A stretch of 64,000 nucleotides of DNA from NCBI GenBank assembly GCA_035524275.1, contig DATKPC010000095.1, positions 48,953 to 112,952 of the forward strand, read 5' to 3'. The notes beneath the pieces were generated by a model that was given only the letters and a program-made list of their open reading frames with translations, was not told where the DNA came from and searched no databases. Position 1 is the stretch's first letter. Every line of letters starts with the position of its first letter. Below are positions 25,736-34,147 of the stretch, piece by piece. The DNA is from DATKPC01 sp035524275 (lineage in GTDB: Bacteria > Pseudomonadota > Gammaproteobacteria > Burkholderiales > Burkholderiaceae_F). The position numbers were made by a program, and so were the translations under genes.

Positions 25736-26320
25736 TCAAGCGGAGAAATCGCGCGCCAGCGACCCCTGGACCTGCGGCGCGAGTTCGTCGATGCGCGCCC
25801 GGTATTGCGGGTGGTCGATCGCGAGCGCGACCGGCTCGGCGCCGCGGAACCCGCGGATCATTTCCGGCGTGAACTCGAAGCGCAGGAAATGCACCGACGA
25901 CGTCTTCTGCTCGTTGTCACGCTCCAGGTCCTCGTCGGCAACGCCGAAGACCGCCGGCTGCGAACCGACCTGGATCGACACGCGGTCCTCGATCCCCCGC
26001 AGCCGCGCCAGCGCCGCCTCGCGCTCGGCGGCATCCTCGTACTCGATCATCATCGTCGCCTTCAGGTTCGCGCCGTCGGGCACCAGCGGGACATAGGCGT
26101 CCAGTTCGTCCTGGATGCCGCGCTCCTCGAACGTCTTCTCGACCCTCAGCATCTCCTGGATCTGGTAGCGGATCGTCAGTTCGTCCTCGAAGATCAGCGT
26201 CACGTGGTCGCCGAGCGCGATCGTGCGGTTCTTCTTGTGAGCGATGACGCGCGCGCGCATCTCGACGCGCTGCTTCGCGTAGGCTTCCAGCGTCAGCAGG
26301 CTGTCGCGGGTGATCGTCAT
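25736..26320 (-). CDS. DUF3501 protein of the rubrerythrin cluster
   Basis: A 194-residue cytoplasmic protein of the DUF3501 family. It starts MTITRDSLLTLEAYAKQR; the middle has FEDELTIRYQIQEMLRVEK and the C-terminal part VHFLRFEFTPEMI. The function is unknown. It is found with rubrerythrin and an HdrD-like iron-sulfur protein in many proteobacteria and probably works with them in peroxide or oxygen defence. It is the third gene of that cluster, 134 bases after the Fe-S gene, and that gap holds a 14-bp tandem repeat. Confidence 0.85.
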   Translation of the reverse strand: MTITRDSLLTLEAYAKQRVEMRARVIAHKKNRTIALGDHVTLIFEDELTIRYQIQEMLRVEKTFEERGIQDELDAYVPLVPDGANLKATMMIEYEDAAEREAALARLRGIEDRVSIQVGSQPAVFGVADEDLERDNEQKTSSVHFLRFEFTPEMIRGFRGAEPVALAIDHPQYRARIDELAPQVQGSLARDFSA

Positions 26321-26359
26321 GTCCTCGTTCCTCCTCGCTTCAGAGCGTCGGGGGTGGCG

Positions 26360-26415
26360 GCGTCCAGATGCCAGCGTCCAGATGCCAGCGTCAAGGTGTC
26401 AGCGTCCAGGCGCCA
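26360..26415. repeat. 14-bp tandem repeat, four copies
   Basis: Four adjacent units at 26360, 26374, 26388 and 26402. Units 1 and 2 are identical (GCGTCCAGATGCCA); units 3 and 4 differ by 4 and 2 bases. They lie in the 134-base gap between the HdrD-like gene and DUF3501, in what would be the intercistronic leader. Copy number may vary between strains. The rest of the gap shows nothing recognisable. Confidence 0.8.
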
Positions 26416-26454
26416 AAGTCCGGGTTTCGCAGGCCGCGCGTCACGGCCCGCGTG

Positions 26455-27807
26455 TCAAAGTCCGTAGGCGAGCCGCACCAGCGTCAGCGGGTGCGCGAGT
26501 TGCGGCTCCTTGCTGCCGGGCGCGCCGGCGGCCGATTCCGCGATGCCCTGCGCGATATGGTGGCCGGCCAGCTGGCAATCCGAGCTGATGTAGTCGGGCG
26601 TCGCCTGCGCCATCGCGCGAAACACCGGCCGCCCGATCTTCATCGCGGTGGCGTGGAATTCCTTTTTGACGCCGAACGTTCCGGCGTGCCCGGAGCAGCG
26701 CTCGACCGTCGTCACCTGGGTCCCCGGCAACGACTTCAGCATCTCCTCGGTCTTGCGCCCGATGTTCTGCACGCGCCCGTGGCAGGGCACGTGGTACGAG
26801 ACGGCGCCCAGCGCGTGGCTGAAGTCGGTCTTCAGCAGGCCGTCCTTGCGGCGCGCCACCAGGTACTCGAACGGGTCCCACATCGCGCCGCGTATCGCCT
26901 GCACGTCGGCGTCCTGCGGAAACAGCAGCGGCAATTCCTGCTTGAACATCAGCGTGCACGACGGAATCGCGCTCAGGATCGCGTAGCCTTCGCGCGCGAG
27001 CTTCGCGAGCCGCGGCGCATTGATGTCCTTCAGCCGCTCGACGCCGGCGAGATCGCCCTGCTCAAGCTTCGGCATCCCGCAGCACGCCTCCTTGCCCGCG
27101 AGGACGTACGGGATCCCGTTGTGCGCCAGGATCTTCAGCAGGTCGTGGCCGATCCCGGGCTCGTTGTAGTTGACATAGCACGTGGAGAACAGCGCGACCT
27201 TGCCCGGCGTACGCTCGCCGTCGCGCACCGCGGGACCCTCGTCGGCGCGCGCCGTCGAGTGGAACTTGCGCGGCGCGAAGTCGGGCAGCCACGCCTTGCG
27301 ATCGACGCCGAGGGACTTCTCGAGCACCGCGCGACCCGCACCGGTGTGGTTCACGGCGTTGATCGCCTGGGTGACGATCGGGATCCCGGCGAACCTTCCG
27401 AGCGCATCGGTCGACGACAGCACGCGATCGCGCAGCGTCCCGCCGTCGCGCTCGAAGCGCACCGCCTTCGCCCGCAGCATCAGGTGCGGGAAATCGAGGT
27501 TCCACGCATGCGGCGGAACGTACGGGCATTTCGTCATGAAGCACATGTCGCACAGGTAGCACTGGTCGACGACGTCGGCGTACTTCTCCTTCGGCACGCC
27601 GTTGAGCTCGCCGCTCGGCGAGTTGTCGACGAGGTCGAAGAGCGCCGGGAACGAGCCGCACAGGCTGACGCAGCGGCGGCAGCCGTGGCAGATGTCGAAG
27701 ACCCGCTCCAGTTCCTTGTCGAGAGCGGCCTGGTCGCGGAACTCGGCGCTCTTCCAGTCGATCGCGTGGCGCGTCGGCGCCTCCAGCGATCCCTCGCGAA
27801 CTGCCAT
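26455..27807 (-). CDS. HdrD/GlpC-like iron-sulfur protein with two CCG domains
   Basis: A 450-residue protein. Two [4Fe-4S] motifs are near the N-terminus: Cys40, Cys43, Cys46, Cys50 and Cys83, Cys86, Cys89, Cys94. Two Cys-rich CCG domains follow (CCGMPKLEQ and CSGHAGTFG, with HVPCHGR between). This is the arrangement of heterodisulfide reductase subunit D and GlpC. It probably moves electrons to the rubrerythrin encoded upstream. The ATG at 27807 is chosen because AAGGAG sits 9 bases before it; a longer frame starts at 27870 but has no such signal. Confidence 0.9.
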   Translation of the reverse strand: MAVREGSLEAPTRHAIDWKSAEFRDQAALDKELERVFDICHGCRRCVSLCGSFPALFDLVDNSPSGELNGVPKEKYADVVDQCYLCDMCFMTKCPYVPPHAWNLDFPHLMLRAKAVRFERDGGTLRDRVLSSTDALGRFAGIPIVTQAINAVNHTGAGRAVLEKSLGVDRKAWLPDFAPRKFHSTARADEGPAVRDGERTPGKVALFSTCYVNYNEPGIGHDLLKILAHNGIPYVLAGKEACCGMPKLEQGDLAGVERLKDINAPRLAKLAREGYAILSAIPSCTLMFKQELPLLFPQDADVQAIRGAMWDPFEYLVARRKDGLLKTDFSHALGAVSYHVPCHGRVQNIGRKTEEMLKSLPGTQVTTVERCSGHAGTFGVKKEFHATAMKIGRPVFRAMAQATPDYISSDCQLAGHHIAQGIAESAAGAPGSKEPQLAHPLTLVRLAYGL

Positions 27808-27873
27808 GACATGGGCTCCTTGGTCGAACAGCCGGCACCGGCAGCCGCGCTGGCGCCTGCCGGCCCGCAAACG

Positions 27874-27898
27874 ACACGGGCCGCGCTGCGGCCCGTGT
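27874..27898 (-). terminator. Hairpin between rubrerythrin and the Fe-S gene
   Basis: An 11-bp stem (ACACGGGCCGC at 27874-27884 and its complement at 27888-27898) with a 3-base loop, 20 bases past the rubrerythrin stop. On the minus strand it is followed by CGTTTGCG, a weak T tract. It may attenuate read-through, giving more rubrerythrin than Fe-S protein. Confidence 0.55.
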
Positions 27899-27918
27899 AT
27901 CGCGACGATCGCGCGACG

Positions 27919-28338
27919 TCAGTCGACGATCCCGTCGAGCGTCCGCTGGAACTTGTTGGCGTGCGAGCGCTCGGCCTTCGCGAGCGTCTCGAACCAGTCC
28001 GCGATCTCGTCGAAGCCCTCGCCACGAGCCGCCTTCGCCATCCCCGGGTACATGTCGGTGTACTCGTGCGTTTCGCCGGCGATCGCGGCCTTCAGGTTGG
28101 ACTTCGTCGGTCCGATGGGCAGCCCGGTGGCCGGATCGCCGACCGCCTCGAGGTACTCGAGATGCCCGTGCGCATGGCCGGTCTCGCCTTCGGCGGTCGA
28201 GCGGAACACCGCGGCGACATCGTTGTAGCCCTCGACGTCGGCCTTCGATGCGAAATAAAGGTAGCGGCGATTGGCCTGCGATTCGCCGGCGAACGCGTCC
28301 TTCAGATTCTGTTCGGTCTTGGAACCCTTGAGTTGCAT
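27919..28338 (-). CDS. Rubrerythrin-family diiron protein without rubredoxin domain
   Basis: A 139-residue ferritin-like protein. The diiron ligands lie in AGESQANRRYLYF (Glu19), the EGETGHAHGHLEYL helix, AGETHEYTDMYPGMA and the C-terminal helix EIADWFETLAKAERSHA. No CxxC pairs follow, so the rubredoxin domain of classical rubrerythrin is absent; a separate donor, probably the HdrD-like protein, would be needed. The likely role is peroxide reduction. The start MQLKGSKTEQ is chosen because GGGGGC precedes it. First gene of its cluster, with a promoter at 28423-28451. Confidence 0.93.
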   Translation of the reverse strand: MQLKGSKTEQNLKDAFAGESQANRRYLYFASKADVEGYNDVAAVFRSTAEGETGHAHGHLEYLEAVGDPATGLPIGPTKSNLKAAIAGETHEYTDMYPGMAKAARGEGFDEIADWFETLAKAERSHANKFQRTLDGIVD

Positions 28339-28422
28339 ACCAGCCCCCATCAGGTTGTGCGGATGAAATTCCTGGAGCCGCGCGATGTCGACGCGATCCG
28401 CCGCTCGGCGCTCGGCTCCAAT

Positions 28423-28451
28423 AATGTAAGGGCCTCGGCGCGATCGGACAA
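28423..28451 (-). promoter_or_regulatory. Candidate promoter of the rubrerythrin cluster
   Basis: Read on the minus strand, -35 TTGTCC (28451-28446) and -10 TACATT (28428-28423) are 17 bases apart. Further upstream CGATAG (28472-28477) and CTATCG (28485-28490) form a small inverted repeat that could bind an activator. The rest of the 245-base gap up to 28583 shows no gene. Confidence 0.45.
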
Positions 28452-28583
28452 ATTGACTCTCGCTAGGGCAGCGATAGTCGGTCGCTATCGGACGATCGTG
28501 TTCTGCCGCGCGCGATGCGAGCGCCCGCCTCGCGCGATAGCGCGTATGCGTCATCGCGGGCGAAGGGTACCGTCACTGACGTA

Positions 28584-30392
28584 TCAGAAGTCGTCGACGC
28601 CGAGCGCCAGCGTCGACGACGCGCCGCTGACGATCGACTCGCGCAGCGCCGGAACGAGCGCGAGGTAGTGGTCGGCAAAGAACCGCGCCGTCGCGATCTT
28701 CGCCTTCAGGAACGGCGCATCGGCGCCGGCGTCGCGATCGAGCCGGCCGCGGGCGGCGAGCGCGGCGCGCGCCATCTGCCAACCGCCGAAGGTGATCCCG
28801 GCGAGCTTCAGGTACGGCACCGAACCGGCGAAGACCGCTCGGATGTCGCTCTTGTAGCTGCCGACGACGTAGTCGACGACCTGCGCATAGGCATCGATCG
28901 CAGGCGCCAGCCGCGCGGCGATCGCGCGGATGTCGGCATCGCCGGCCGCCGCTGCGGCGCGCGCGTCGGCGCGCATCGCGTCGGCGAAGGACCGCGCCGC
29001 CGCGCCGCCGTCGCGCGCGGTCTTGCGCCCGACGAGGTCGTTGGCCTGGATCGCCGTCGTGCCCTCGTAGATCGTCAGGATCCGTGCGTCGCGGTAGTGC
29101 TGCGCGGCGCCGGTCTCCTCGATGAACCCCATCCCGCCGTGGACCTGCACGCCGGTCGAAGCGACGTCGATCGACATCTCGGTGCTCCAGCCCTTGACGA
29201 TCGGGACCAGGTATTCGTACGCAGCGCCGGCGCGCGCGCGCGCATCGGCGTGCGGATGACGGTGCGCGACGTCGCTGAGGCCGGCGGCGACATAGGCGAC
29301 GGCCCGCGCCGCCTCCGTCTGCGCCCGCATCGACATCAGCATCCGCCGGACGTCGGGATGGTTGACGATCGCGACCGGGCCACTGGAGCCCTCGACCGCG
29401 CGGCCCTGGATGCGCTCGCGCGCGAAAGCCGCCGCCTTCTGGTAGGCCCGCTCCGCGACGGCGACGCCCTGCATGCCGACGGCGAAGCGCGCCGCGTTCA
29501 TCATCACGAACATGTATTCCAGCCCGCGGTTCTCCTCGCCGACGAGGTAGCCGATCGCGCCGGGGCCGACTTCACCCTTGCCGTCGCCGAAGACGAGCAC
29601 CGCGGTCGGGCTCGCCTTGATGCCGAGCTTGTGCTCGATCGACGTGCACACGACGTCGTTGCGCCGGCTTTTTTCCCCGCCCGCTGCGGGGAGGAACTTC
29701 GGCACGACGAACAGCGAGATGCCGCGCACCCCCTCGGGCGCACCGGCGACGCGGCCGAGCACGAGGTGGACGATGTTTTCCGCGAGATCGTGCTCGCCAT
29801 ACGTGATGAAGATCTTCTGGCCGGCCAGGCGGTAGGACCCGTCCGCCTGCCGCTCCGCGCGCGTCCGCACCAGCGCGAGGTCCGAACCCGCCTGCGGCTC
29901 CGTCAGGTTCATCGTGCCGGTCCAGCTGCCGTCGACGAGTCGCGGCAGGTATTCCGCCTTCAGCGCGTCGGAGCCGGCCGTCAGCAGCGCCTCGATGGCA
30001 CCGTCGGTCAGCAGCGGGCACAGCGCGAACGACAGGTTGGCCGCCTGCAGCATCTCGATGCACGGCGTGGCGACGAGCTTCGGCAGGCCCTGGCCGCCAT
30101 ACTGCGGCGGATGCTGCAGGCCCTGCCAGCCGGCATCGGCGAACGCGCGGAACGCCGCCTTGAATCCCGGCGTCGTCGTGACGACGCCGTCGCGCAGCGT
30201 CGCCGGCTGCAGGTCGCCGGCGCGGTTGAGCGGCGCGAGCACCTCGCCGACGAAGCGCGCGTTCTCTTCCAGCACCGCGGCGACGGTCTCGTCGCTCGCG
30301 TCCTCGCAACCGGGCAGCTTCTGGACCTCGGCGAGCGAGGCGAGTTCGGACATGACGAACCGCATGTCCTTGAGCGGAGCGACGTAGTCCAT
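28584..30392 (-). CDS. Acyl-CoA dehydrogenase with C-terminal extension domain
   Basis: A 602-residue FAD-dependent acyl-CoA dehydrogenase of the long form with an extra C-terminal domain (about 470-600, PF12806 type). Motifs are MNLTEPQAGSDLALVRTRA near 163, GQKIFITYGEHD near 190, and TIYEGTTAIQANDLVGRK near 445, which holds the active-site region. It oxidises acyl-CoA thioesters and passes electrons to ETF. The etfA and etfB genes directly upstream in the same direction supply that partner. Chain-length preference cannot be read. Confidence 0.93.
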   Translation of the reverse strand: MDYVAPLKDMRFVMSELASLAEVQKLPGCEDASDETVAAVLEENARFVGEVLAPLNRAGDLQPATLRDGVVTTTPGFKAAFRAFADAGWQGLQHPPQYGGQGLPKLVATPCIEMLQAANLSFALCPLLTDGAIEALLTAGSDALKAEYLPRLVDGSWTGTMNLTEPQAGSDLALVRTRAERQADGSYRLAGQKIFITYGEHDLAENIVHLVLGRVAGAPEGVRGISLFVVPKFLPAAGGEKSRRNDVVCTSIEHKLGIKASPTAVLVFGDGKGEVGPGAIGYLVGEENRGLEYMFVMMNAARFAVGMQGVAVAERAYQKAAAFARERIQGRAVEGSSGPVAIVNHPDVRRMLMSMRAQTEAARAVAYVAAGLSDVAHRHPHADARARAGAAYEYLVPIVKGWSTEMSIDVASTGVQVHGGMGFIEETGAAQHYRDARILTIYEGTTAIQANDLVGRKTARDGGAAARSFADAMRADARAAAAAGDADIRAIAARLAPAIDAYAQVVDYVVGSYKSDIRAVFAGSVPYLKLAGITFGGWQMARAALAARGRLDRDAGADAPFLKAKIATARFFADHYLALVPALRESIVSGASSTLALGVDDF

Positions 30393-30425
30393 GGCGTCCT
30401 TCGTGTGAGTCGGCGGTCCTCGCGA

Positions 30426-31355
30426 TCAGCCCAGCGCCTTCACCAGTTCCGGCACGGCCTGGAACAGGTCGGCGACGAGACCGTAGTCCGCGACCTGGAA
30501 GATCGGCGCTTCCGCATCCTTGTTGATCGCGACAATCACCTTGGAGTCCTTCATCCCGGCGAGATGCTGGATCGCGCCGGATATGCCCACGGCGACGTAG
30601 AGCTGCGGCGCGACGACCTTGCCGGTCTGGCCGACCTGCCAGTCGTTGGGCGCGTAGCCGGCGTCGACGGCCGCCCGCGAGGCGCCGATCGCGGCATGCA
30701 GCCGATCCGCCAGCGGCTCCAGCAGCTTGAAGTTCTCGGCCGACCCCATGCCGCGGCCTCCGGAGACGACGATCTTCGCCCCCTGCAACTCCGGCCGGTC
30801 GGCCTTGGCGACGGTCCGCGAGACGAAGCGGCTGAGCCCGGCGTCGGCCACCGGTTCGATGCGCTCGACGGCGGCCGCGCCGCCGCCGCCCACCGGATCG
30901 AAGCTCGTCGGCCGCACCGTTACGAACTTGATCGGATCGGTCGACTGAACGGTCGCGATCGCGTTGCCCGCGTAGATCGGCCGCGTGAACGTGTCGGGCG
31001 ACTCGACGCCCAGGATGTCGGACACCTGCGCGCAGTCCAGGCGCGCCGCGGCGCGCGGCAGCACGTTCTTCCCGAACGAGGTGGCCGGCGCGAACACGTG
31101 CGTGTACCCGCGCGCCAGTGCGACGACCTGGTCCGCGACGTTCTCGGCCAGGTCGGCCGTGAACTGCGCGCCGTCGGCGTGAAGCACCTTCGCGACCCCG
31201 GCAAGCGTCGCGGCCTGCTGCGCGGCGGCGGCACAGTCCGACCCGGCGACGAGGAGGTGCACCGCGGCATCGACGCGCAATGCCGCGGCGACCGTCGAGG
31301 CGGTCGAGACCTTGAGGACGTGATTGTCGTGCTCTGCGAGGACGAGGACGGTCAT
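30426..31355 (-). CDS. etfA: Electron transfer flavoprotein alpha subunit
   Basis: A 309-residue protein. The N-terminal half is the ETF domain (MTVLVLAEHDNHVLK), and the C-terminal half binds FAD (VSGGRGMGSAENF near 199; GISGAIQHLAGMKDS near 253; INKDAEAPIFQVADYG near 275). With EtfB it accepts electrons from acyl-CoA dehydrogenases and delivers them to ETF-ubiquinone oxidoreductase. Gene order is etfB, etfA, dehydrogenase with gaps of 66 and 33 bases, consistent with one operon. Confidence 0.97.
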   Translation of the reverse strand: MTVLVLAEHDNHVLKVSTASTVAAALRVDAAVHLLVAGSDCAAAAQQAATLAGVAKVLHADGAQFTADLAENVADQVVALARGYTHVFAPATSFGKNVLPRAAARLDCAQVSDILGVESPDTFTRPIYAGNAIATVQSTDPIKFVTVRPTSFDPVGGGGAAAVERIEPVADAGLSRFVSRTVAKADRPELQGAKIVVSGGRGMGSAENFKLLEPLADRLHAAIGASRAAVDAGYAPNDWQVGQTGKVVAPQLYVAVGISGAIQHLAGMKDSKVIVAINKDAEAPIFQVADYGLVADLFQAVPELVKALG

Positions 31356-31421
31356 CGGCTTTTCCGTGAGGCAGGAATCGGTGGGTGCGTGGCAACGCGC
31401 CGCGGCGGCCGCGGCAGCGGC

Positions 31422-32171
31422 TCAGACGACCTTGGCTTCGGTCTTGAGCTTGGCGACGAGCGCGGCGACGTCCGGGACCTTGACGCCCCCTTTGCGCTGC
31501 GGCGGCTCGCTCACGCGCAGCGTCTTCAGGCGCGGCGCGGGATCGACGCCGAGGTCGGCGGGCTTGACGACCTCGAGCGGCTTCTTCTTCGCCTTCATGA
31601 TGTTCGGCAACGTCACGTAGCGCGGTTCGTTGAGGCGCAGGTCGGTCGTCACGACCGCCGGCAGGCTCACCGAGATCGTCTCGAGGCCACCGTCGATCTC
31701 GCGCGTGACCTCGGCGCGGCCGTCGGCGACCTCCAGCTTCGACGCGAAGGTCGCCTGCGGCAGCGACGCCAGCGCCGCGAGCATCTGGCCGGTCTGGTTC
31801 GCGTCGTCGTCGATCGCCTGCTTGCCGAGGATCACGAGCGAGGGCTTCTCGCGATCGACGAGCGCCTTGAGCAGCTTCGCGACGGCCAGGGGCTGCAGCT
31901 CGGCATCGGTCTCGACGAGGATCGCGCGGTCGGCCCCGATCGCGAGCGCGGTGCGCAGCGTTTCCTGGCACGGCGCGACGCCGCACGACACGACGACGAC
32001 CTCGGTCGCGATGCCGCGTTCGCGCAGCCGCGTCGCCTCTTCGACCGCGATCTCGTCGAAGGGGTTCATCGACATCTTCACGTTCGCGAGATCGACGCCG
32101 GTCTGGTCCGACTTGACGCGGACCTTGACGTTGTAGTCGATCACCCGCTTGACAGCGACCAGCACTTTCAT
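31422..32171 (-). CDS. etfB: Electron transfer flavoprotein beta subunit
   Basis: A 249-residue protein starting MKVLVAVKRVIDYNVKVRVK. The AMP-binding region and the recognition loop (LPNIMKAKKKPLE, near 195) that docks to partner dehydrogenases are present. First gene of the etfB-etfA-acyl-CoA dehydrogenase operon. The 75 bases to the next gene hold no clear promoter. Confidence 0.97.
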   Translation of the reverse strand: MKVLVAVKRVIDYNVKVRVKSDQTGVDLANVKMSMNPFDEIAVEEATRLRERGIATEVVVVSCGVAPCQETLRTALAIGADRAILVETDAELQPLAVAKLLKALVDREKPSLVILGKQAIDDDANQTGQMLAALASLPQATFASKLEVADGRAEVTREIDGGLETISVSLPAVVTTDLRLNEPRYVTLPNIMKAKKKPLEVVKPADLGVDPAPRLKTLRVSEPPQRKGGVKVPDVAALVAKLKTEAKVV

Positions 32172-32246
32172 CGACCGCTCCTCGCCGACTTGGTAGCCCT
32201 GACGCCTCGGATCTTATACGGTTCGATCGCGCCGCGCCGGCCGGCG

Positions 32247-33839
32247 TCAGCGCCGCCCGCGGTCGCGCAGGATCTCCGCCGCCGCGTTGTGGCCCGGGGC
32301 GCCGGTGACGCCACCGCCCGGATGCGCGCCGGAGCCGCAGTGGTAGAGCCCCGGGATCGGCCCGCGATAGCGGGCGTGTCCGAGGACCGGCCGCATCGAG
32401 AACAGCTGGTCGAGCGACAGATGGCCATGGAAGATGTCGCCGCCGACGAGGCCGTAGTCGCGCTCGAGGTCGAGCGGGCTCCAGGCGCGATAGCCGAGCA
32501 GCGCACGACGGAAGTTCGCGCAGTGCCGCTCGACCATCGAGAACACCGCCTCGACCGCCCGGGGCTTCAGCGCGTCCCAATCGGCCTGCGGGCGGAAATG
32601 CTGGCAGAACAGGCTCGCGACGTGGGCGCCCGCCGGCGCGAGCGACGAATCGACGACGCTGGGAATCAGCATCTCGACGATCGGCTCATCGGCGATGTCG
32701 TGCGCCACCGCATCGCGCCAGGCGCGGTCCATGTAACCGAGCGACGAGCCGAAGACGATGCCGCTCGCGTGGTGCGGCTGCGGCGCCGTCCCGGGCAGGC
32801 AGGCGAAGTCCGGCAGCTCCGACAGCGCGACGTTGATGCGCAAGGTCCCGGAACCGCAGCGATAGGCGTCGATCGAGCGCGCGAAGTCCGGCGGCAGCGC
32901 GCTGCGCTCGACGAGGCGTCCGTAGAGCAGCTTCGGATTGACGTTCGCCGCGACCCGGGCGGCGCGGATCTCGCGCCCATCGGCCAGCGCGACGCCGGCG
33001 ACCCGGCCGCGTTCGACGAGGACGCGCGAGACGCCGCAGCCGAGTTCGATCGCGACGCCGCGCGAGCGCGCCTCGTCGGCCATCAACTCCGTGATGCGTC
33101 CCATGCCGCCGATCGCGTGGCCCCAGCGTCCCGGCTTGCCGTTGACCTCGCCGAACGCGTGGTGCAGCAGCACGTAGGCCGAACCGTCGGCGTACGGGCT
33201 CGCGAAATTGCCGACGACGGCATCGAACCCGAGGACCGCCTTCAGCGCCTCGCCGCCGAACGCGCGGTCGAGCCAGTCGCCGGCGCTCTTCGTGAAGATG
33301 TCCACCAGGTCGCGCTGCCCGTCGATCGCCAGGTGCCCGAACTGCCACAGCAGCCGCGCGGCCGCGATCGCGTCGCGGGCGTCGCGAACGACCCAGGGCC
33401 CGCCCAGGTTCGGCGGCGCGCGCAGCACCCAGTCCTTCAACTGGCGCGCGAGGCGGTCGAGACGCGCGTCGTGGCGCGCCAGGCCGTCGACGTCGCTCGC
33501 GCAGTGCCGCCCGACCTCCGCGAGCGTGAGCGCGCGGTCGCCGCCGAACTTGAGGTAGTCGCCGTCGAGCGGGACGAAATTGGAGAACGGTCGCTCGACG
33601 ATCCGCAGCCCGCGTTCCGCCAGCCGGAGGTCGCGCAGGACCTTCGGCTGCAGCAGGCTCACCGTGTAGCTGGCGCTGGAGTTGCGGAACCCGGGGACGA
33701 ACTCCTCGGTCACCGCGGCGCCGCCGACGACGTCGCGCCTCTCGACGACGGTCACCGACAGGCCGGCGCCGGCAAGATAGTTGGCGCAGACGAGCCCGTT
33801 GTGGCCGGCACCGATCACGACGACATCCGGTTGTCGCAT
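32247..33839 (-). CDS. Phytoene-dehydrogenase-like FAD oxidoreductase (PYROXD2-like)
   Basis: A 530-residue flavoprotein of the amine oxidase/CrtI superfamily. The FAD Rossmann motif is VVIGAGHNGLVCANYLAGAG (residues 7-26), then VVERRDVVGGAAVTEE, and the C-terminal FAD motif includes GSGAHPGGGVTGAPGHNAA. It resembles PYROXD2 rather than carotenoid desaturases, and no carotenoid genes are nearby. The substrate is unknown. It may share a transcript with etfB, 75 bases downstream. Its 5' region contains the large inverted repeat at 33872-34002. Confidence 0.88.
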   Translation of the reverse strand: MRQPDVVVIGAGHNGLVCANYLAGAGLSVTVVERRDVVGGAAVTEEFVPGFRNSSASYTVSLLQPKVLRDLRLAERGLRIVERPFSNFVPLDGDYLKFGGDRALTLAEVGRHCASDVDGLARHDARLDRLARQLKDWVLRAPPNLGGPWVVRDARDAIAAARLLWQFGHLAIDGQRDLVDIFTKSAGDWLDRAFGGEALKAVLGFDAVVGNFASPYADGSAYVLLHHAFGEVNGKPGRWGHAIGGMGRITELMADEARSRGVAIELGCGVSRVLVERGRVAGVALADGREIRAARVAANVNPKLLYGRLVERSALPPDFARSIDAYRCGSGTLRINVALSELPDFACLPGTAPQPHHASGIVFGSSLGYMDRAWRDAVAHDIADEPIVEMLIPSVVDSSLAPAGAHVASLFCQHFRPQADWDALKPRAVEAVFSMVERHCANFRRALLGYRAWSPLDLERDYGLVGGDIFHGHLSLDQLFSMRPVLGHARYRGPIPGLYHCGSGAHPGGGVTGAPGHNAAAEILRDRGRR

Positions 33840-33871
33840 GTCCCTCCCGAGCGCTCTTGCCGCGGCGACCG

Positions 33872-34002
33872 CCCTCTCCCCCGGCCCCTCTCCCGCTTCG
33901 CGGGCGAGGGGAGCCTCGTCGTCGCCATGGCATACGTCGCTTCAACGGCCGACGACGAAACTCCCCTCGCCCGCGAAGCGGGAGAGGGGCTGGGGGAGAG
34001 GG
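33872..34002. repeat. Long inverted repeat (REP/BIME- or MITE-like)
   Basis: Two 42-base arms, 33872-33913 and 33961-34002, are inverted complements with 41 of 42 matches and a 47-base centre. Similarity goes on weakly into the centre (CGTCGTCG on both sides). Each arm also contains its own hairpin, CCCGC-TTC-GCGGG inside CCCCTC...GAGGGG. It lies in the 308-base gap between two divergent genes. No transposase is present. The rest of the gap holds a GGAACCCC triplet repeat (about 34100-34125) and a C tract. Confidence 0.85.
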
Positions 34003-34132
34003 CCTCCACCCCGGGCTGCGCATCATACGTTCCGCGGCGCTGCACGCCGGTTACGATGCGCCGCAAGACCCGCCGCGCGCCGCCGATCCGCCGCGCCACC
34101 CCGGAACCCCGGAACCCCGGAACCCTTACCCG

Positions 34133-34143
34133 CCCCCCCCCCC
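34133..34143 (+). repeat. Poly(C) tract of 11 in the patatin leader
   Basis: Eleven C residues end 4 bases before the patatin ATG, exactly where a ribosome binding site would be. Just upstream is an 8-bp repeat (GGAACCCC, three copies). Mononucleotide tracts like this can slip during replication. Confidence 0.85.
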
Positions 34144-34147
34144 GACG

